From Deinococcus yavapaiensis KR-236 (lineage in GTDB: Bacteria > Deinococcota > Deinococci > Deinococcales > Deinococcaceae), in assembly GCF_003217515.1 (NCBI RefSeq), contig NZ_QJSX01000007.1, positions 168,933-232,932 on the forward strand: a stretch of DNA of 64,000 nucleotides, given 5' to 3'. Under the pieces are notes generated by a model that ran no database searches, was not told where the DNA came from, and saw only the letters and a program-made list of their open reading frames with translations. This document shows positions 1 through 9,274 of this stretch, in pieces. A program made the translations under genes and the position numbers. Positions within the stretch are counted from its first letter, which is position 1. Each line of letters opens with the position of its first letter.

Positions 1-519
1 GACGTTTGCCGCGAGATCCGGGTGGGTGTAGTCCAAGCCGGTATCGAGGTCGCCGACGAGGACGGCGCGCGAGCCGGAATTGACGGCTTGCGCTTCCGGC
101 ACGCGGATTTGCCGCATGTCTCCCTGCAGCACGCTGAGCGGGTCTCCGGAGGCGACCGGGGTCGTCGGCGCCGCTTCGACCTCGGGCTTTTGAAGCTGCA
201 CGGCGAAGTCGGCGGTGCCGGACGCGCCCTGCACGCGGGCGTCACGGCGAACGGCGGAGGCGAAGGCGGGGTCCGCGGCGCGCGCCACCGCCACCCCGAT
301 GGCGTCGTACCGAGCGACCAGCGTGCCGCCCGCACGGGTGATGGCGTCGAGGGCGACTTCGTTTCCGCGGTACACCACCAGGTAGGTTCGCGTCGCCTGG
401 GACGAGAGGGCAGCCGCCGAGGCCACTCTCAGGGAGGACGGCGTGTGACCGCAGGCCGTGAGCGACAAGGTCAGCGCGATGGCGGCAGCGGCAGACGGAG
501 AAAGCTTCATCGATCTCAT
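1..519 (-). CDS. S8 (subtilisin-like) serine peptidase lipoprotein, N-terminal part
   Basis: The gene runs off the left edge, so only the first 173 residues are visible. It starts at an ATG at 519 with GGAGG a few bases upstream. The protein opens with a lipoprotein signal whose lipobox reads LTAC, so the mature protein is probably lipid-anchored outside the membrane. Next comes a propeptide-like region (about residues 35-110; TYLVVYRG is typical of an inhibitor I9-type prodomain), then the start of the peptidase domain with VGDLDTGLDYTHPDL. The Asp of the DTG motif is the first member of the Asp-His-Ser triad. The His and Ser lie outside the window, so activity cannot be judged. The family assignment is firm; the substrate is unknown. 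Confidence 0.85.
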   Translation of the reverse strand, partial: MRSMKLSPSAAAAIALTLSLTACGHTPSSLRVASAAALSSQATRTYLVVYRGNEVALDAITRAGGTLVARYDAIGVAVARAADPAFASAVRRDARVQGASGTADFAVQLQKPEVEAAPTTPVASGDPLSVLQGDMRQIRVPEAQAVNSGSRAVLVGDLDTGLDYTHPDLAANV

Positions 520-830
520 GTGGTGTTCCTCCACGAGCAACAAGAAGCTTCGGGCCGGTCTCACCATTCGCTCCGGTACTTCTGCTGGTGACCGTGCTTA
601 GAAGTACCTTCTCAGCTCCCGATGACTTATCGAAACATGAAGACGGGACGCCGCGTTTGGGTATTTAATGAACGCTACTTCATGGCTTCTTGATTCTCGG
701 GCTTCTTGTGTTGTTAACCTTTGCAGGAAAGGTCGCGTGAGAAGCCTCAAGGCGTACTTTTGCCTGTCGCCGCACATCGACTCGATCCTCCTTCGTCCCG
801 AGCTTCCAGGTCGTCCTCGCGAGCGCCGCC
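520..830. other. intergenic region, nothing recognised
   Basis: About 310 bases between the divergent peptidase gene and the broken serine hydrolase. The part from 590 to 720 is less GC-rich than the flanks and probably carries the promoters of both genes. I saw no convincing gene, hairpin or repeat. Confidence 0.4.
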
Positions 831-938
831 GGTAGCACGCGCTCCAATCAGAACTCAACGTCGGACGCCGGCACGCTCTCGGACGCTATCCTGCTTTTCG
901 ACACCGTACGCGCCCTGGCCCCCTACCTCCAGTCGTGG

Positions 939-2314
939 TTGGAGTACCAGCGGGATCTGGCGCGAGTGCCGGGCGTCCAGGTGGCCGTGCGGGTGAACGG
1001 TGAATTGGCGGCCTCGTTCGCGCTGGGCGTGGCGAACGAAGCCACCGGGCAGCCCCTCACGCCACGGCACCTCTTCCGGATCGCCTCACACTCCAAGACC
1101 TTCACCGCGACCGCGATCTTCCAACTGGTCGAGAACTGGTCGAGGCCGGGGCGCTGCGCTTGGACGACTCCGCGGGCCGCTGGCTGCCGGAACTGGAGGA
1201 ATCGCCCGCGGCGGACTTGACCGTGCGGGCACTGCTGGGGCACCAGTCGGGCATCAACCGCGACGGAGCCGACAGCGACTACTGGCAGCAACTCCACGAC
1301 TTCCCCGACCGCGACGCTCTGATCGCACTGTGCCGAGCCGACGCCGTGTTCCCACAGAATCAGTTCTTCAAGTACTCGAACATGGGCTACTCGCTGCTGG
1401 GCCTGATCATCGAGGCGGCCAGCGGCCAGACGTACGAGGATTACGTGGCGGCGCACATCACAGGGCCGCTCACGCTGACCGACCTGGGACCGGAACTGCC
1501 GCCAGAGCGCGAGCCCGAACTGGCGGCCGGGCACAGCGGGCGCTTGGCGGGCAACGATGCCCGGCGGGTGCTGCCCTCGTCGGATACCCGGGCGATGGCG
1601 GCCGCCACGGGATTTTACGGAACGGCGGAAGATGTCACGGCCTACCTGGCCGCGCACGCACCGGGCCGCGCCGAGTTGCTCACGGACGCGTCCAAGCGCC
1701 TCATGCAACGCAAGGAATCCGAGATCAGCCGACCCGTGAAGCGCTGGTACGGCCTGGGCTTCATCATCGATGAAATCGGGGGGCGCACGGTCGTGGGCCA
1801 CTCGGGCGGCTTTCCCGGGCACATCACGCAGTCTTGGCTCGACCCGGAATCGGGCTTGGCGGTGTCCGTCCTCACGAACTGCTTGGGCGGCCCCGCGACC
1901 GAATGGGCGACGAACCTCATCAAGCTGATCGATCTTGCCGTGCACGCACCGGAGAAGAAGACCGCCGACGTTCCCGGCTTCGACCTGAAAACCTACACGG
2001 GTCGCTTCGCCACCGACTGGGGAGCGTTCGACGTGGTCGATCTGGCAGGCCGACTGGTGTCGCTGATGCCACAAGGCGATCCTGCGTTCAGCGCCACTGA
2101 ATTGACCGTGGTCGACGCCGACACGCTGATGCCCGAACCGCAAGCTGGCTTCGGCGCGGTCGGTGAGCCGTTCCGGTTTCAGCGCACGGCGACCGGCGAC
2201 ATCGAGTGGGTGCGTCAAGGCGGCGGGCGAGCTTGGCCCGTCGCGGCGTACCGGGAGCGAGTGGGCCTCGCTCCGCTGTCTCCCCGCGGACGCACAGGCG
2301 AACGTTCCGCCTGA
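939..2314 (+). pseudogene. serine hydrolase (beta-lactamase/PBP-like family), frameshifted by an 11-bp duplication
   Basis: Two overlapping frames together encode a class C beta-lactamase-like hydrolase. The first frame carries the catalytic SxxK (IASHSKTFTATAIFQLVE); the second, from about 1145, carries the YxN motif (FKYSNMGYSLLG) and the late His-Gly motif (VVGHSGGFPGH). The break is a perfect tandem duplication of AACTGGTCGAG at 1123-1133 and 1134-1144. Removing one copy restores the reading FQLVEAGALRLDDSAG. The first usable start I see is TTG at 939, but protein-like sequence (DTVRALAPYLQSWLE) continues in frame upstream with no good start codon, so the 5' end may also be damaged. Substrate unknown. 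A recent mutation, a reversible slippage site or an assembly error would all look like this. Confidence 0.85.
1123..1144. repeat. 11-bp perfect tandem duplication that breaks the hydrolase frame
   Basis: AACTGGTCGAG occurs twice head to tail. The 11 extra bases shift the frame between the SxxK motif and the rest of the catalytic domain. Deleting one unit gives an uninterrupted family-like protein. Confidence 0.95.
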
Positions 2315-2419
2315 AACGCGCCGCGCGGTGACGCGGCGGCATGCCAGCACGGACGGCGCCCGAGGTGGTCGGCGAGAGGCGGGAAGAACGAGAGAGGGAG
2401 CAGTCGGGAAGGGGCGAAG

Positions 2420-3268
2420 TTACTGCTCCGCGCCTTCCCGGCGCACGCGAACGTCCACTTCCAACGCCGCTTGACCGCCTCCTCGAAGCACGCCGCGCAC
2501 GGGCGGCACGTCACCGTAGTCACGTCCGTGGCCGATCTTGATGTGCGCCTCGCCGACGAGGACGTCGTTCGTGGGATCGAACCCCACCCAGCGCGGCGGC
2601 AAGAAGCACTCCACCCAAGCGTGCGTCGCCGCCGCGCCGACGAAGTCCTCACCGGCGTGCACGTACCCCGACACGTACCGAGCGGGGATCCCTCGCGAGC
2701 GGCACACGGCGATCATCGCGTGCGCGTAATCCTGGCAGACACCGGCGCCTGTTCGTGCGAACGCCTCCAGCGGCGTATCGACCCGCGTCGCGCCCGGCGT
2801 GTACGAAAAGCGGCGATGCAAATGCGTCGTGAGCTCGCTCAACTCCCCTGCGAGCTCGGCATCTTGGGAAGTGGGACGCCAGCCGAACGCCTCGCCGGGA
2901 TCCGCGCTCAACGTCGTGCGCGGCGAGGGCGACACGAACTCGACGAGATGCTCGTGCGAAGGATGCCGAAGGAACGAGGTCAACGTCGCGCGCGTGACAC
3001 GCGGCGGCGGTGAGTCGGGCGAGGTGAAGACGAGCGACGTCGCTTCCAAGCGCAAGGTCGTGTGACGTTCGGGCACCTCGACGTGATGAACGATGGTGCC
3101 GAAGTAGTCGGTGCGCACCTCGACGTGCGCTTCGGGGGTAACGACGAGCGAGAAGTTCGAGACGGACTGCCGTTCGTCCTGCGTGGGCTGCAAGCGCAAT
3201 TCGTTGAACGAATCCCACGCGGGCGCCGGGTAACGGTACTCGGTGACGTGCCGAATGAAGGCGCGCAT
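2420..3268 (-). CDS. transglutaminase-like cysteine protease-fold protein (copy 1)
   Basis: A 282-residue cytoplasmic protein with an N-terminal bacterial transglutaminase beta domain (residues 1-110) and a transglutaminase-like core. The triad is complete: Cys178 in GAGVCQDYAHA, His216 in ATHAWVE and Asp231 in GFDPTND. Family members are peptidases or amidases more often than true cross-linkers; the substrate cannot be told from sequence. It is the last gene of a tight minus-strand operon: its ATG at 3268 lies four bases after the stop of the alpha-E gene. ATP-grasp, alpha-E and transglutaminase genes occur together in many bacteria and are thought to make or process a peptide-like product. 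Two further paralogues follow on the plus strand from 5837. Confidence 0.9.
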   Translation of the reverse strand: MRAFIRHVTEYRYPAPAWDSFNELRLQPTQDERQSVSNFSLVVTPEAHVEVRTDYFGTIVHHVEVPERHTTLRLEATSLVFTSPDSPPPRVTRATLTSFLRHPSHEHLVEFVSPSPRTTLSADPGEAFGWRPTSQDAELAGELSELTTHLHRRFSYTPGATRVDTPLEAFARTGAGVCQDYAHAMIAVCRSRGIPARYVSGYVHAGEDFVGAAATHAWVECFLPPRWVGFDPTNDVLVGEAHIKIGHGRDYGDVPPVRGVLRGGGQAALEVDVRVRREGAEQ

Positions 3269-3272
3269 GCGT

Positions 3273-4235
3273 TCAGGCGGTGAAGTACGCTCGGTGAATG
3301 GCCGTCCCGATCGCCGTGACGTCGGCGAGAAGGTCGCCCAGCCCGGGGGACGCGTCGTCGATGACGTGCCGGACGTCCACGTGCGCCAAACGCGCGACCA
3401 GCCAATCGGCGTCTCTCAGCAAGGAGCGGACGGCAGGCCGCATCGCTTCGGGTCCTTCTGTGACGGCGGCGATGTCTCGCAGCGACTTTGCCAGGGACAT
3501 CGCCGAGTACCGAACGGAACGCGGAAAGTCCGGGGCGAGCAGCAAGAACTCCGCGACCCGCCTCGGTTCGAGCCGCGAGCGGTAGCGCTTGCGGTGCGCT
3601 TCGTACGCGCTCGCCGTCTTGAGGACCGCCATGAGCCGGTGGTTTTCGAGCGCTTGCGCGCCTTCTTGCGCGTCCTCCTCGCTCGGGCGGGTGCGCACTT
3701 GCAAGAGCCGCAAGACGTTGTCGGCCCGTTCGAGCTTCTGGCCGAGACGCAAGAACGCCCATCCTTGATCGCGCGGCAACGCCGCGAAGGCCATGCCGAA
3801 AAAGAGTTGGCACGCTTCGCGAACGGCGACGCAGTAATCGTGTAGCGCGTCCGTGCGCAACACCCGCTCCGTGTCGAAGCACAACGAGAGGTACGCGCGG
3901 TTGATCGCTTCCCACATTTCGCTCGGAATGCGGTCGCGTAACGACCGAGCGTTCTCTCGCGCGCGCGACAAGCACGAAACGATCGACGAAGGATTCGCGC
4001 GGTCGAACGCCAACCAAATCGGAACGCCTTGCCCGTCCATGCCCGCGCTGCCGTACCGCTCCTGGTAACTCGCCATCGAACCGCTGATCGCGATGAGCGG
4101 CTCCCAGAAGTCCTCGACGACGCCCGCGCTTTCGAGCGTCGCGTAGTAATTGACATCCAGCAGACGCGCGGTGTTCTCCGCGCGTTCCACGTACCGTCCA
4201 ATCCAGTACAACGACTCCGCGACCCTCGCGAGCAT
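3273..4235 (-). CDS. alpha-E domain-containing protein
   Basis: A 320-residue, all-helical protein of the alpha-E family (COG2307), recognised by its start MLARVAESLYWIGRYVERAE and family-typical length. A TTG lies one codon upstream, but I chose ATG 4235: it overlaps the ATP-grasp stop as TGATG and has GGAGG six bases upstream, so translation is probably coupled. Its biochemical role is unknown; it is an established partner of the permuted ATP-grasp proteins encoded next to it. No membrane segment or signal is visible. Confidence 0.9.
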   Translation of the reverse strand: MLARVAESLYWIGRYVERAENTARLLDVNYYATLESAGVVEDFWEPLIAISGSMASYQERYGSAGMDGQGVPIWLAFDRANPSSIVSCLSRARENARSLRDRIPSEMWEAINRAYLSLCFDTERVLRTDALHDYCVAVREACQLFFGMAFAALPRDQGWAFLRLGQKLERADNVLRLLQVRTRPSEEDAQEGAQALENHRLMAVLKTASAYEAHRKRYRSRLEPRRVAEFLLLAPDFPRSVRYSAMSLAKSLRDIAAVTEGPEAMRPAVRSLLRDADWLVARLAHVDVRHVIDDASPGLGDLLADVTAIGTAIHRAYFTA

Positions 4236-5731
4236 CAATGCCCTCCTTCTTGCTCTTGGTGTTGACGCTGAACGCGTTCACGACGCGGTTCGCTCAACAC
4301 CCACGTGTCCTTGCTTCCGCCGCCTTGCGACGAGTTCACGACGAGCGACCCTCTCGTCAAAGCGACGCGTGTGAGGCCGCCCGGCACGATCGTGATGTTC
4401 TCGCCGACGAGAATGTACGGCCGAAGGTCGACGTGCGCGGGCTCGAACTTCCCGCTGTCCGGGTAGTACGTCGGGTGGCGAGACAACGCGATCGTCGGCT
4501 GCGCGATGTAACCGCGCGGATGCGCCCGCACGTTCTTCAAGAAGCGCTCGATCTCGTCCTTGCTCGCCGCCGGACCGATCAGCATGCCGTACCCGCCCGC
4601 TTCGCCCACCGCTTTGATCACGAGACTCGACGCGTTCGAAAGCATGAAGTCGAGGCCGTCCTTGTCGAGCCCCAAGTGCGTCTCGACGTTGTTGAGGATC
4701 GGCGTTTCCGACAGGTAATAGCGAATCATCGCCGGGACGTACGCGTACACGGCCTTGTCGTCGGCGACGCCCGTCCCGATCGCGTTCGCGAGCGCCACGC
4801 GTCCCTTTCGGTACACTTCCACGAGGCCGGGCACGCCGAGCAACGAGTCCTCACGAAACGTCAGCGGATCGAGGAAGTCGTCGTCGAGGCGGCGGTAGAT
4901 GACGTCCACTTGCGCGCGACCGGCCGTCGTTCGCATCCACACCCGCCCACCTTCCACGAACAAGTCGCGTCCCTCGACGAGTTCGATGCCCATCTGCTGC
5001 GCGAGAAACGCGTGCTCGAAGTACGCGGAGTTGTACATGCCCGGCGTGAGCAGCACGATCGTCGGGTCGTTCACGTCACGCGGCGACAACGAACGCAGCA
5101 ATTCGAGCAGCGCGGTCGTGTAGTGCTGCACGGGCCGCACGCGCGCTCCGGAAAACAAGCCGGGCAAGGCGCGCGTCATCGCGACGCGGTTGGCGAGCAG
5201 GTACGAAACGCCGCTCGGCGTGCGAAGGTTGTCTTCGAGCACGAGGTACTCGCCCGTCTCGTTGCGCACGAGGTCCGTTCCCACGACGTGCGTGTACAAC
5301 CCGTGCGGGACGGTCACGCCGTGCACTTCGCGTCGAAAGTGCGTGGAGCTGTACACGAGTTCACGCGGAATGACGCCGTCCCGCAAGATTTCGCCGCGTC
5401 CGTACACGTCACGCAAGAAGGCATTCAGCGCTTTCACGCGTTGCGTGAGGCCACGCTCGATGTGCGCCCACTCGTCGGCGGGAATGACGCGCGGCACGGG
5501 ATCGAAGGGAATGGTGCGCTCCGTTCCGGCGCCGTCGACGTCGAGGCCGCCGTACACCGTGAACGTGATGCCTTGATTGCGAAAGGCGAGATCCAACAGG
5601 GCGCGTCGTCGTTCGAACTCCGCTCGCCCGAGGCCTTGAAGGTACGCGTGAATGCGTTCGTAATGCGCCCGCACGCCCTGGGCGTCGAACATCTCATCGT
5701 AAAAACCGCTCGCCGCGTACCCGTCGAACAT
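4235..5731 (-). CDS. circularly permuted type 2 ATP-grasp protein
   Basis: A 498-residue protein of the permuted ATP-grasp family (COG2308), predicted to ligate a carboxylate to an amine with ATP. Visible family features are YGGLDVDGAGTERTIPFD near the N-terminus, LEDNLRTPSGVSYLLANR in the middle, NNVETHLGLDKDGLDFML, VIKAVGEAGGYGMLIGP and SSQGGGSKDTWVL at the end. I chose ATG 5731 because GGAGG lies five bases upstream; ten further residues are open upstream without such a signal. It is the first gene of the operon with alpha-E and transglutaminase, and faces the second transglutaminase gene across about 105 bases that must hold both promoters. The natural substrate is unknown. Confidence 0.9.
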   Translation of the reverse strand: MFDGYAASGFYDEMFDAQGVRAHYERIHAYLQGLGRAEFERRRALLDLAFRNQGITFTVYGGLDVDGAGTERTIPFDPVPRVIPADEWAHIERGLTQRVKALNAFLRDVYGRGEILRDGVIPRELVYSSTHFRREVHGVTVPHGLYTHVVGTDLVRNETGEYLVLEDNLRTPSGVSYLLANRVAMTRALPGLFSGARVRPVQHYTTALLELLRSLSPRDVNDPTIVLLTPGMYNSAYFEHAFLAQQMGIELVEGRDLFVEGGRVWMRTTAGRAQVDVIYRRLDDDFLDPLTFREDSLLGVPGLVEVYRKGRVALANAIGTGVADDKAVYAYVPAMIRYYLSETPILNNVETHLGLDKDGLDFMLSNASSLVIKAVGEAGGYGMLIGPAASKDEIERFLKNVRAHPRGYIAQPTIALSRHPTYYPDSGKFEPAHVDLRPYILVGENITIVPGGLTRVALTRGSLVVNSSQGGGSKDTWVLSEPRRERVQRQHQEQEGGH

Positions 5732-5836
5732 GCTCGCCTCCGTGTGAGTATGAAGATACACGGTCTGTGTTTTTCATGCTGCCTTGCGTAGACCACGGCA
5801 AGCTCATCGCTTGTGAAGATGACTAGGGTAGGGAGC

Positions 5837-6697
5837 ATGACTTCGCGCGACGACCCTTCCGGCGCATTGCTCGTGCGCGTCGGCTTCGAACTCACGTACG
5901 ACGTGCCGTACGTGGCGCCGCTGCTCTTCCTCGTGGAGCCCAGCGACGGCCCTTTGCAGCGCGTCATGTCATCACGGCGCCTCTTGCCGCCGGACTTGCC
6001 GCTCGACCGCTTTTCGACGTACCGCGATGCGTTCGGCAACCTCGTGTGGCGCGTCTTGGCCCCGACGGGGTCATTTCGAATCGGGCACGACCTCGTCGTG
6101 CGCGTTCCGACGGCGAAAGATCCCGTGCTGCCGCACCTCGACAAGCCGAGCATCGAGCACATTCCCGACGACGCGTTCGTGTACACCCTGCCCAGCCGAT
6201 ACTGTCCATCCGACTTGTTCATGACGATGGCGTGGGATTTGTTCGGAGATCTTCGCAGCGGCTGGGAGCAAGTGCAAGCCATTTGCGACCACTTGCACCT
6301 GCGCGTGCGTTACGGCGTGGGTAGCACGGCGTCCTCGGACGCGCTACAAACGTACGAAGCGCGCGTCGGCGTGTGCCGTGACTTCACGCACATGGCGATC
6401 TCGTTTTGCCGTGCGCTCAACATTCCCGCTCGGTACGTCGGAGGCTACCTGCCCGATTTGTACATCGAACCGAACGACGCCCCGATGGACTTCCACGCTT
6501 GGTTCGAAGCGTACCTGGGCGGCGCGTGGCGCACCTTCGACGCGCGTCACAACATCCCCAGGGCAGGACGGGTCAAGATCGGCGTGGGCCGTGACGCCAC
6601 GGACGTCGCGTTCAGCACCTCGTACGGCGCCACGAGACTCCAGTCCATGCGCGTGTGGGCCGACGAGTACCACGACGCTTCGGAGCAAAGCACGTGA
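5837..6697 (+). CDS. transglutaminase-like protein (copy 2)
   Basis: A 286-residue protein with the bacterial transglutaminase N-terminal domain and core. The triad is intact: Cys180 in ARVGVCRDFTHM, His220 in MDFHAWFEA and Asp235 in FDARHN. The start at ATG 5837 is supported by GGGAG just upstream; a GTG at 5813 is in frame but has no ribosome site. It differs from copies 1 and 3 in having CRDFTH rather than CQDYAH and in its N-terminal region, so the three are not recent duplicates. It is transcribed divergently from the ATP-grasp operon and its stop overlaps the start of copy 3 (GTGA), so the two are translationally coupled. Confidence 0.9.
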   Translation: MTSRDDPSGALLVRVGFELTYDVPYVAPLLFLVEPSDGPLQRVMSSRRLLPPDLPLDRFSTYRDAFGNLVWRVLAPTGSFRIGHDLVVRVPTAKDPVLPHLDKPSIEHIPDDAFVYTLPSRYCPSDLFMTMAWDLFGDLRSGWEQVQAICDHLHLRVRYGVGSTASSDALQTYEARVGVCRDFTHMAISFCRALNIPARYVGGYLPDLYIEPNDAPMDFHAWFEAYLGGAWRTFDARHNIPRAGRVKIGVGRDATDVAFSTSYGATRLQSMRVWADEYHDASEQST

Positions 6698-7626
6698 ACG
6701 CGCCGTGGCCGAGCGACGTCGTTGCTCGCGCGCCGTTCTCGCCCGACGTCCTCGATCACCGCGCGATCGAATGGCCTCGGGTGCGACGCGCGACGCTGCA
6801 GGCGTTTCAACGCTTTCGGTACGTGTACTCGGCGCCCGCGTACGACTTGTCGCAACGCCTCGTGATTCGCCCGGCGGACGACCGCGTCGATCAGCGCGTG
6901 GTGTCGTTCGAGTTGCGCGTGCATCCCCGGCGCTCGACGCGCATCGAGCGCCGAGACGTGTATGGAAACGTCGTGGTGGACGTCGACGCCTCGTACGTGC
7001 GGCGCGAAGCTCGATTCGACGTGAGTTTCGTCGTGGAGCGCCTCGCGAGCGCTTCGCGTCCCGTCGCTTCCGCTCGACAAGCGGAGCTTCTAGCTCATCC
7101 GACGCTTCTCACGACGCCGAGCGCGCCCATGCTGGAAGTCGCGCGGAACTTGCGCGTTCGAGCGACCTCACCGCACGATCTCGCGGCCCGTATTTCCGAC
7201 TTCGTCAGCGAGCACATGACGTACAAAGCGGGCGTCACGACGGTCAAGACGCCCGCTTCAGACGCGTTCGACATTGGCGCGGGCCTGTGCCAGGATTACG
7301 CGCACGTCGCACTCGCCTTGTGCCGCGCGGCCGGAATCAGCGCTCGGTACGTGTCGGGTCACATGCTCGGCGAGGGTGGCTCGCACGCGTGGATCGAAGT
7401 CCTGCTGCCTCGGCAGGACGGCTTGTTCGAAGCGATAGGACTCGATCCCACGAACGCTCGTGCGCCGAACCTCAGTTACGTCGTCGTGGCGACGGGCGCG
7501 GATTACGCGGACGTCGCGCCCACCACGGGCTTGTTTCGAAGCTCGAAGGGCGGCGTGCTGCAGTACGAGAAGCGCGCCGGACCCGTGCGCGTGGAGTACG
7601 AGGATGGAACGGTGCTCGAACGCTGA
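6694..7626 (+). CDS. transglutaminase-like protein (copy 3)
   Basis: A 310-residue protein resembling copy 1 most. The triad is Cys199 in GAGLCQDYAHV, His231 in GSHAWIEV and Asp251 in GLDPTN. I took the GTG at 6694, overlapping the previous stop as GTGA, with CGGAG upstream; the in-frame GTG at 6655 lies inside copy 2 and has no support. The N-terminal 40 residues are longer than in copy 1. No signal peptide is visible. Presumably it acts in the same pathway as the adjacent ATP-grasp and alpha-E proteins. Confidence 0.88.
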   Translation: MNAPWPSDVVARAPFSPDVLDHRAIEWPRVRRATLQAFQRFRYVYSAPAYDLSQRLVIRPADDRVDQRVVSFELRVHPRRSTRIERRDVYGNVVVDVDASYVRREARFDVSFVVERLASASRPVASARQAELLAHPTLLTTPSAPMLEVARNLRVRATSPHDLAARISDFVSEHMTYKAGVTTVKTPASDAFDIGAGLCQDYAHVALALCRAAGISARYVSGHMLGEGGSHAWIEVLLPRQDGLFEAIGLDPTNARAPNLSYVVVATGADYADVAPTTGLFRSSKGGVLQYEKRAGPVRVEYEDGTVLER

Positions 7627-7881
7627 ACGCCACCACGAGGCGGGCGCGTGCCGACGACAGCAAGGGCGTTCACCGACGCGCGAGCACGAGCAGGACAAGA
7701 AAGAACCTCGGCAAGATGCTGCCGCGTCCTGAACACACTCACCGACACGCGCCCAAACTTCCATCCTCGACACGAGCGCGAACCGAGACGCCCCTATCGA
7801 TCACGGCACGGGCTGAGTGCCTAAGTTGGGCAGGCGCGTTGACATCTCGAACGTGGTACCACGCGACGACCCGTCCCGCCT
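7627..7881. other. intergenic region with one 12-bp palindrome
   Basis: About 255 bases without a credible gene. A perfect palindrome CGTGGTACCACG lies at 7852-7863, preceded by TTGACA at 7839-7844. No -10 hexamer is found at the right distance, so I do not call a promoter. Confidence 0.4.
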
Positions 7882-8097
7882 TTAATCGTTGGTCGTCGCG
7901 CTCGTCCGGGTGCGCAAGAGCTTGTGGAAGCGATGCGTCGTCCAGGCGGCGCCGAGAAAGTCGTGCGAGAGGGCGCCTCGTCGGAGGAGGGCACGCACCT
8001 GTTCACGTCGAGGTGCCGTGCTTCTTGCCGGGTCGTGCCCCAAGGGGAAGATGACGCGTCGGGGCCGTGGAGGGCACGAGTTGAACGAGGTGCTTCC
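7882..8097 (-). pseudogene. remnant of an IS630-like transposase (DNA-binding region)
   Basis: Read on the minus strand, one frame without a start codon ends in RREQVRALLRRGALSHDFLG followed by AAWTTHRFHKLLRTR and a TAA at 7884-7882. This resembles the second winged-helix region of IS630-family transposases, where a stretch such as 'ALAAGFDTDRWTLRRVA' is usual. The rest of the transposase, including the DDE core, is absent and no terminal repeats were seen. The similarity is by eye only. Confidence 0.45.
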
Positions 8098-8115
8098 AAG
8101 GGGTCATGCTGAGTC

Positions 8116-9078
8116 ATGACGACCCCGCCCACGTCGTACACCATTCGTGACGTGCAGCCCAACGACCTCGCCGTGTACACCGCGATCGTCAACACCGAAG
8201 AGACCGAGCCGCTCACGCCCGAACACCTCGCCGAGCTTGAGCGCATCACACGGGAGCGAGCGATCTTCCGTCAGCGCTGGGTGCTCGAAGACGCCGAAGG
8301 ACACATGCAAGGCACCGCCTCGCTGTTCAACTTTCCCGTGCAACCGGGTGCGTTCTACCTCACCCTGGTCGTGACTCCCGAGGCCCGAGGACGCGGGTAC
8401 GGCGCGGCGTTGCTGACCCATGCGCACGACGTCGCCCTCGCCAGAGGGGCTCGGACGTTGCAGGGAAGCGTGCGCGACATCAACTCCGCGTCGCGCGCGT
8501 GGGCGGAGCAGCGAGGCTTTTCGCTGCTCTTCCATCGCTTCGAGTCCACCCTCGACCTCACCACCTTCGATGAAGCCGCGCACGCCGAGGTGGAGCGCCG
8601 CGTCGCCGACGCTGGAATCACCTTCGAGGACATGCGGACGCTGGGCAACGACGAGGCGAACTGGTCGCGGTTGTACGACTTCTACGCCGACCGCAATGTG
8701 GAGACGCCAGACGCGAGATTGTCGGGCATGCCGCGCATGTCCGTGGAGGAGTCGCGGCAGTCGCTGCGCGAGTCCTTGGAGGTGCGGCCGGAATGGATGG
8801 TGCTAGCGACACGCGGCGACGAGTGGTTGGGCTTGAGCGTGCTCACGTCACATCCGCACGGTTCGTACAACCACTTCACCGGCGTGGCCCCTGAAGCGCG
8901 CGGCTTGGGGTTGGCGCGGGCGTTGAAGGTGGAGGTGATTCGTCGGGCGCGCGCGGCAGGCTTCTCGCTGATGATCACGAACAACCTCAGCGTGAACGCG
9001 CCGATGCTGGCGGTGAACCGCCATTTGGGATTCGAGGCGCGGCCGGGCCTGTGGGTGATGCAGCGAACGTTGGCGTAG
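8116..9078 (+). CDS. tandem GNAT-domain N-acetyltransferase
   Basis: A 320-residue cytoplasmic protein with two GNAT folds in series. The first (residues 1-155) has the acetyl-CoA binding motif VTPEARGRGYGAALL; the second (160-320) has VAPEARGLGLARALKVEVI and ends with the family-typical NRHLGFE. Both motif A loops keep the R/Q-x-x-G-x-G/A pattern, though the second reads RGLGLA. Such double GNATs acetylate small molecules or act as mycothiol-synthase-like enzymes; the substrate here cannot be named. It stands alone with an IS remnant upstream. The ATG at 8116 lacks a clear ribosome site. Confidence 0.88.
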   Translation: MTTPPTSYTIRDVQPNDLAVYTAIVNTEETEPLTPEHLAELERITRERAIFRQRWVLEDAEGHMQGTASLFNFPVQPGAFYLTLVVTPEARGRGYGAALLTHAHDVALARGARTLQGSVRDINSASRAWAEQRGFSLLFHRFESTLDLTTFDEAAHAEVERRVADAGITFEDMRTLGNDEANWSRLYDFYADRNVETPDARLSGMPRMSVEESRQSLRESLEVRPEWMVLATRGDEWLGLSVLTSHPHGSYNHFTGVAPEARGLGLARALKVEVIRRARAAGFSLMITNNLSVNAPMLAVNRHLGFEARPGLWVMQRTLA

Positions 9079-9274
9079 CCTCAGCTCTTGGCCAACACGA
9101 CCCGAAGTGCGTGTGTCGACGGCTCGGAGTCGTACACGCACTTTTCACCGTGCGGTGAGGCCGGTGTTGACGTTGATCTTCGCTCTGAAGTTCAGCCGGT
9201 TGTGCACAAGCACCTGAGGCTCGGCGATTCCCTCGGTGACCATGCTCCTCGAGGTCTACAGAAGAACCTCGTCG

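Noticed and set aside
4238..5791. Open frame of 517 codons on the plus strand
   Set aside because: Antisense to the ATP-grasp gene and composed mainly of Arg, His and Val; typical shadow of a GC-rich gene.
7839..7844. TTGACA as a -35 promoter element
   Set aside because: No -10 at 16-18 bp; the nearby palindrome is suggestive but not enough.
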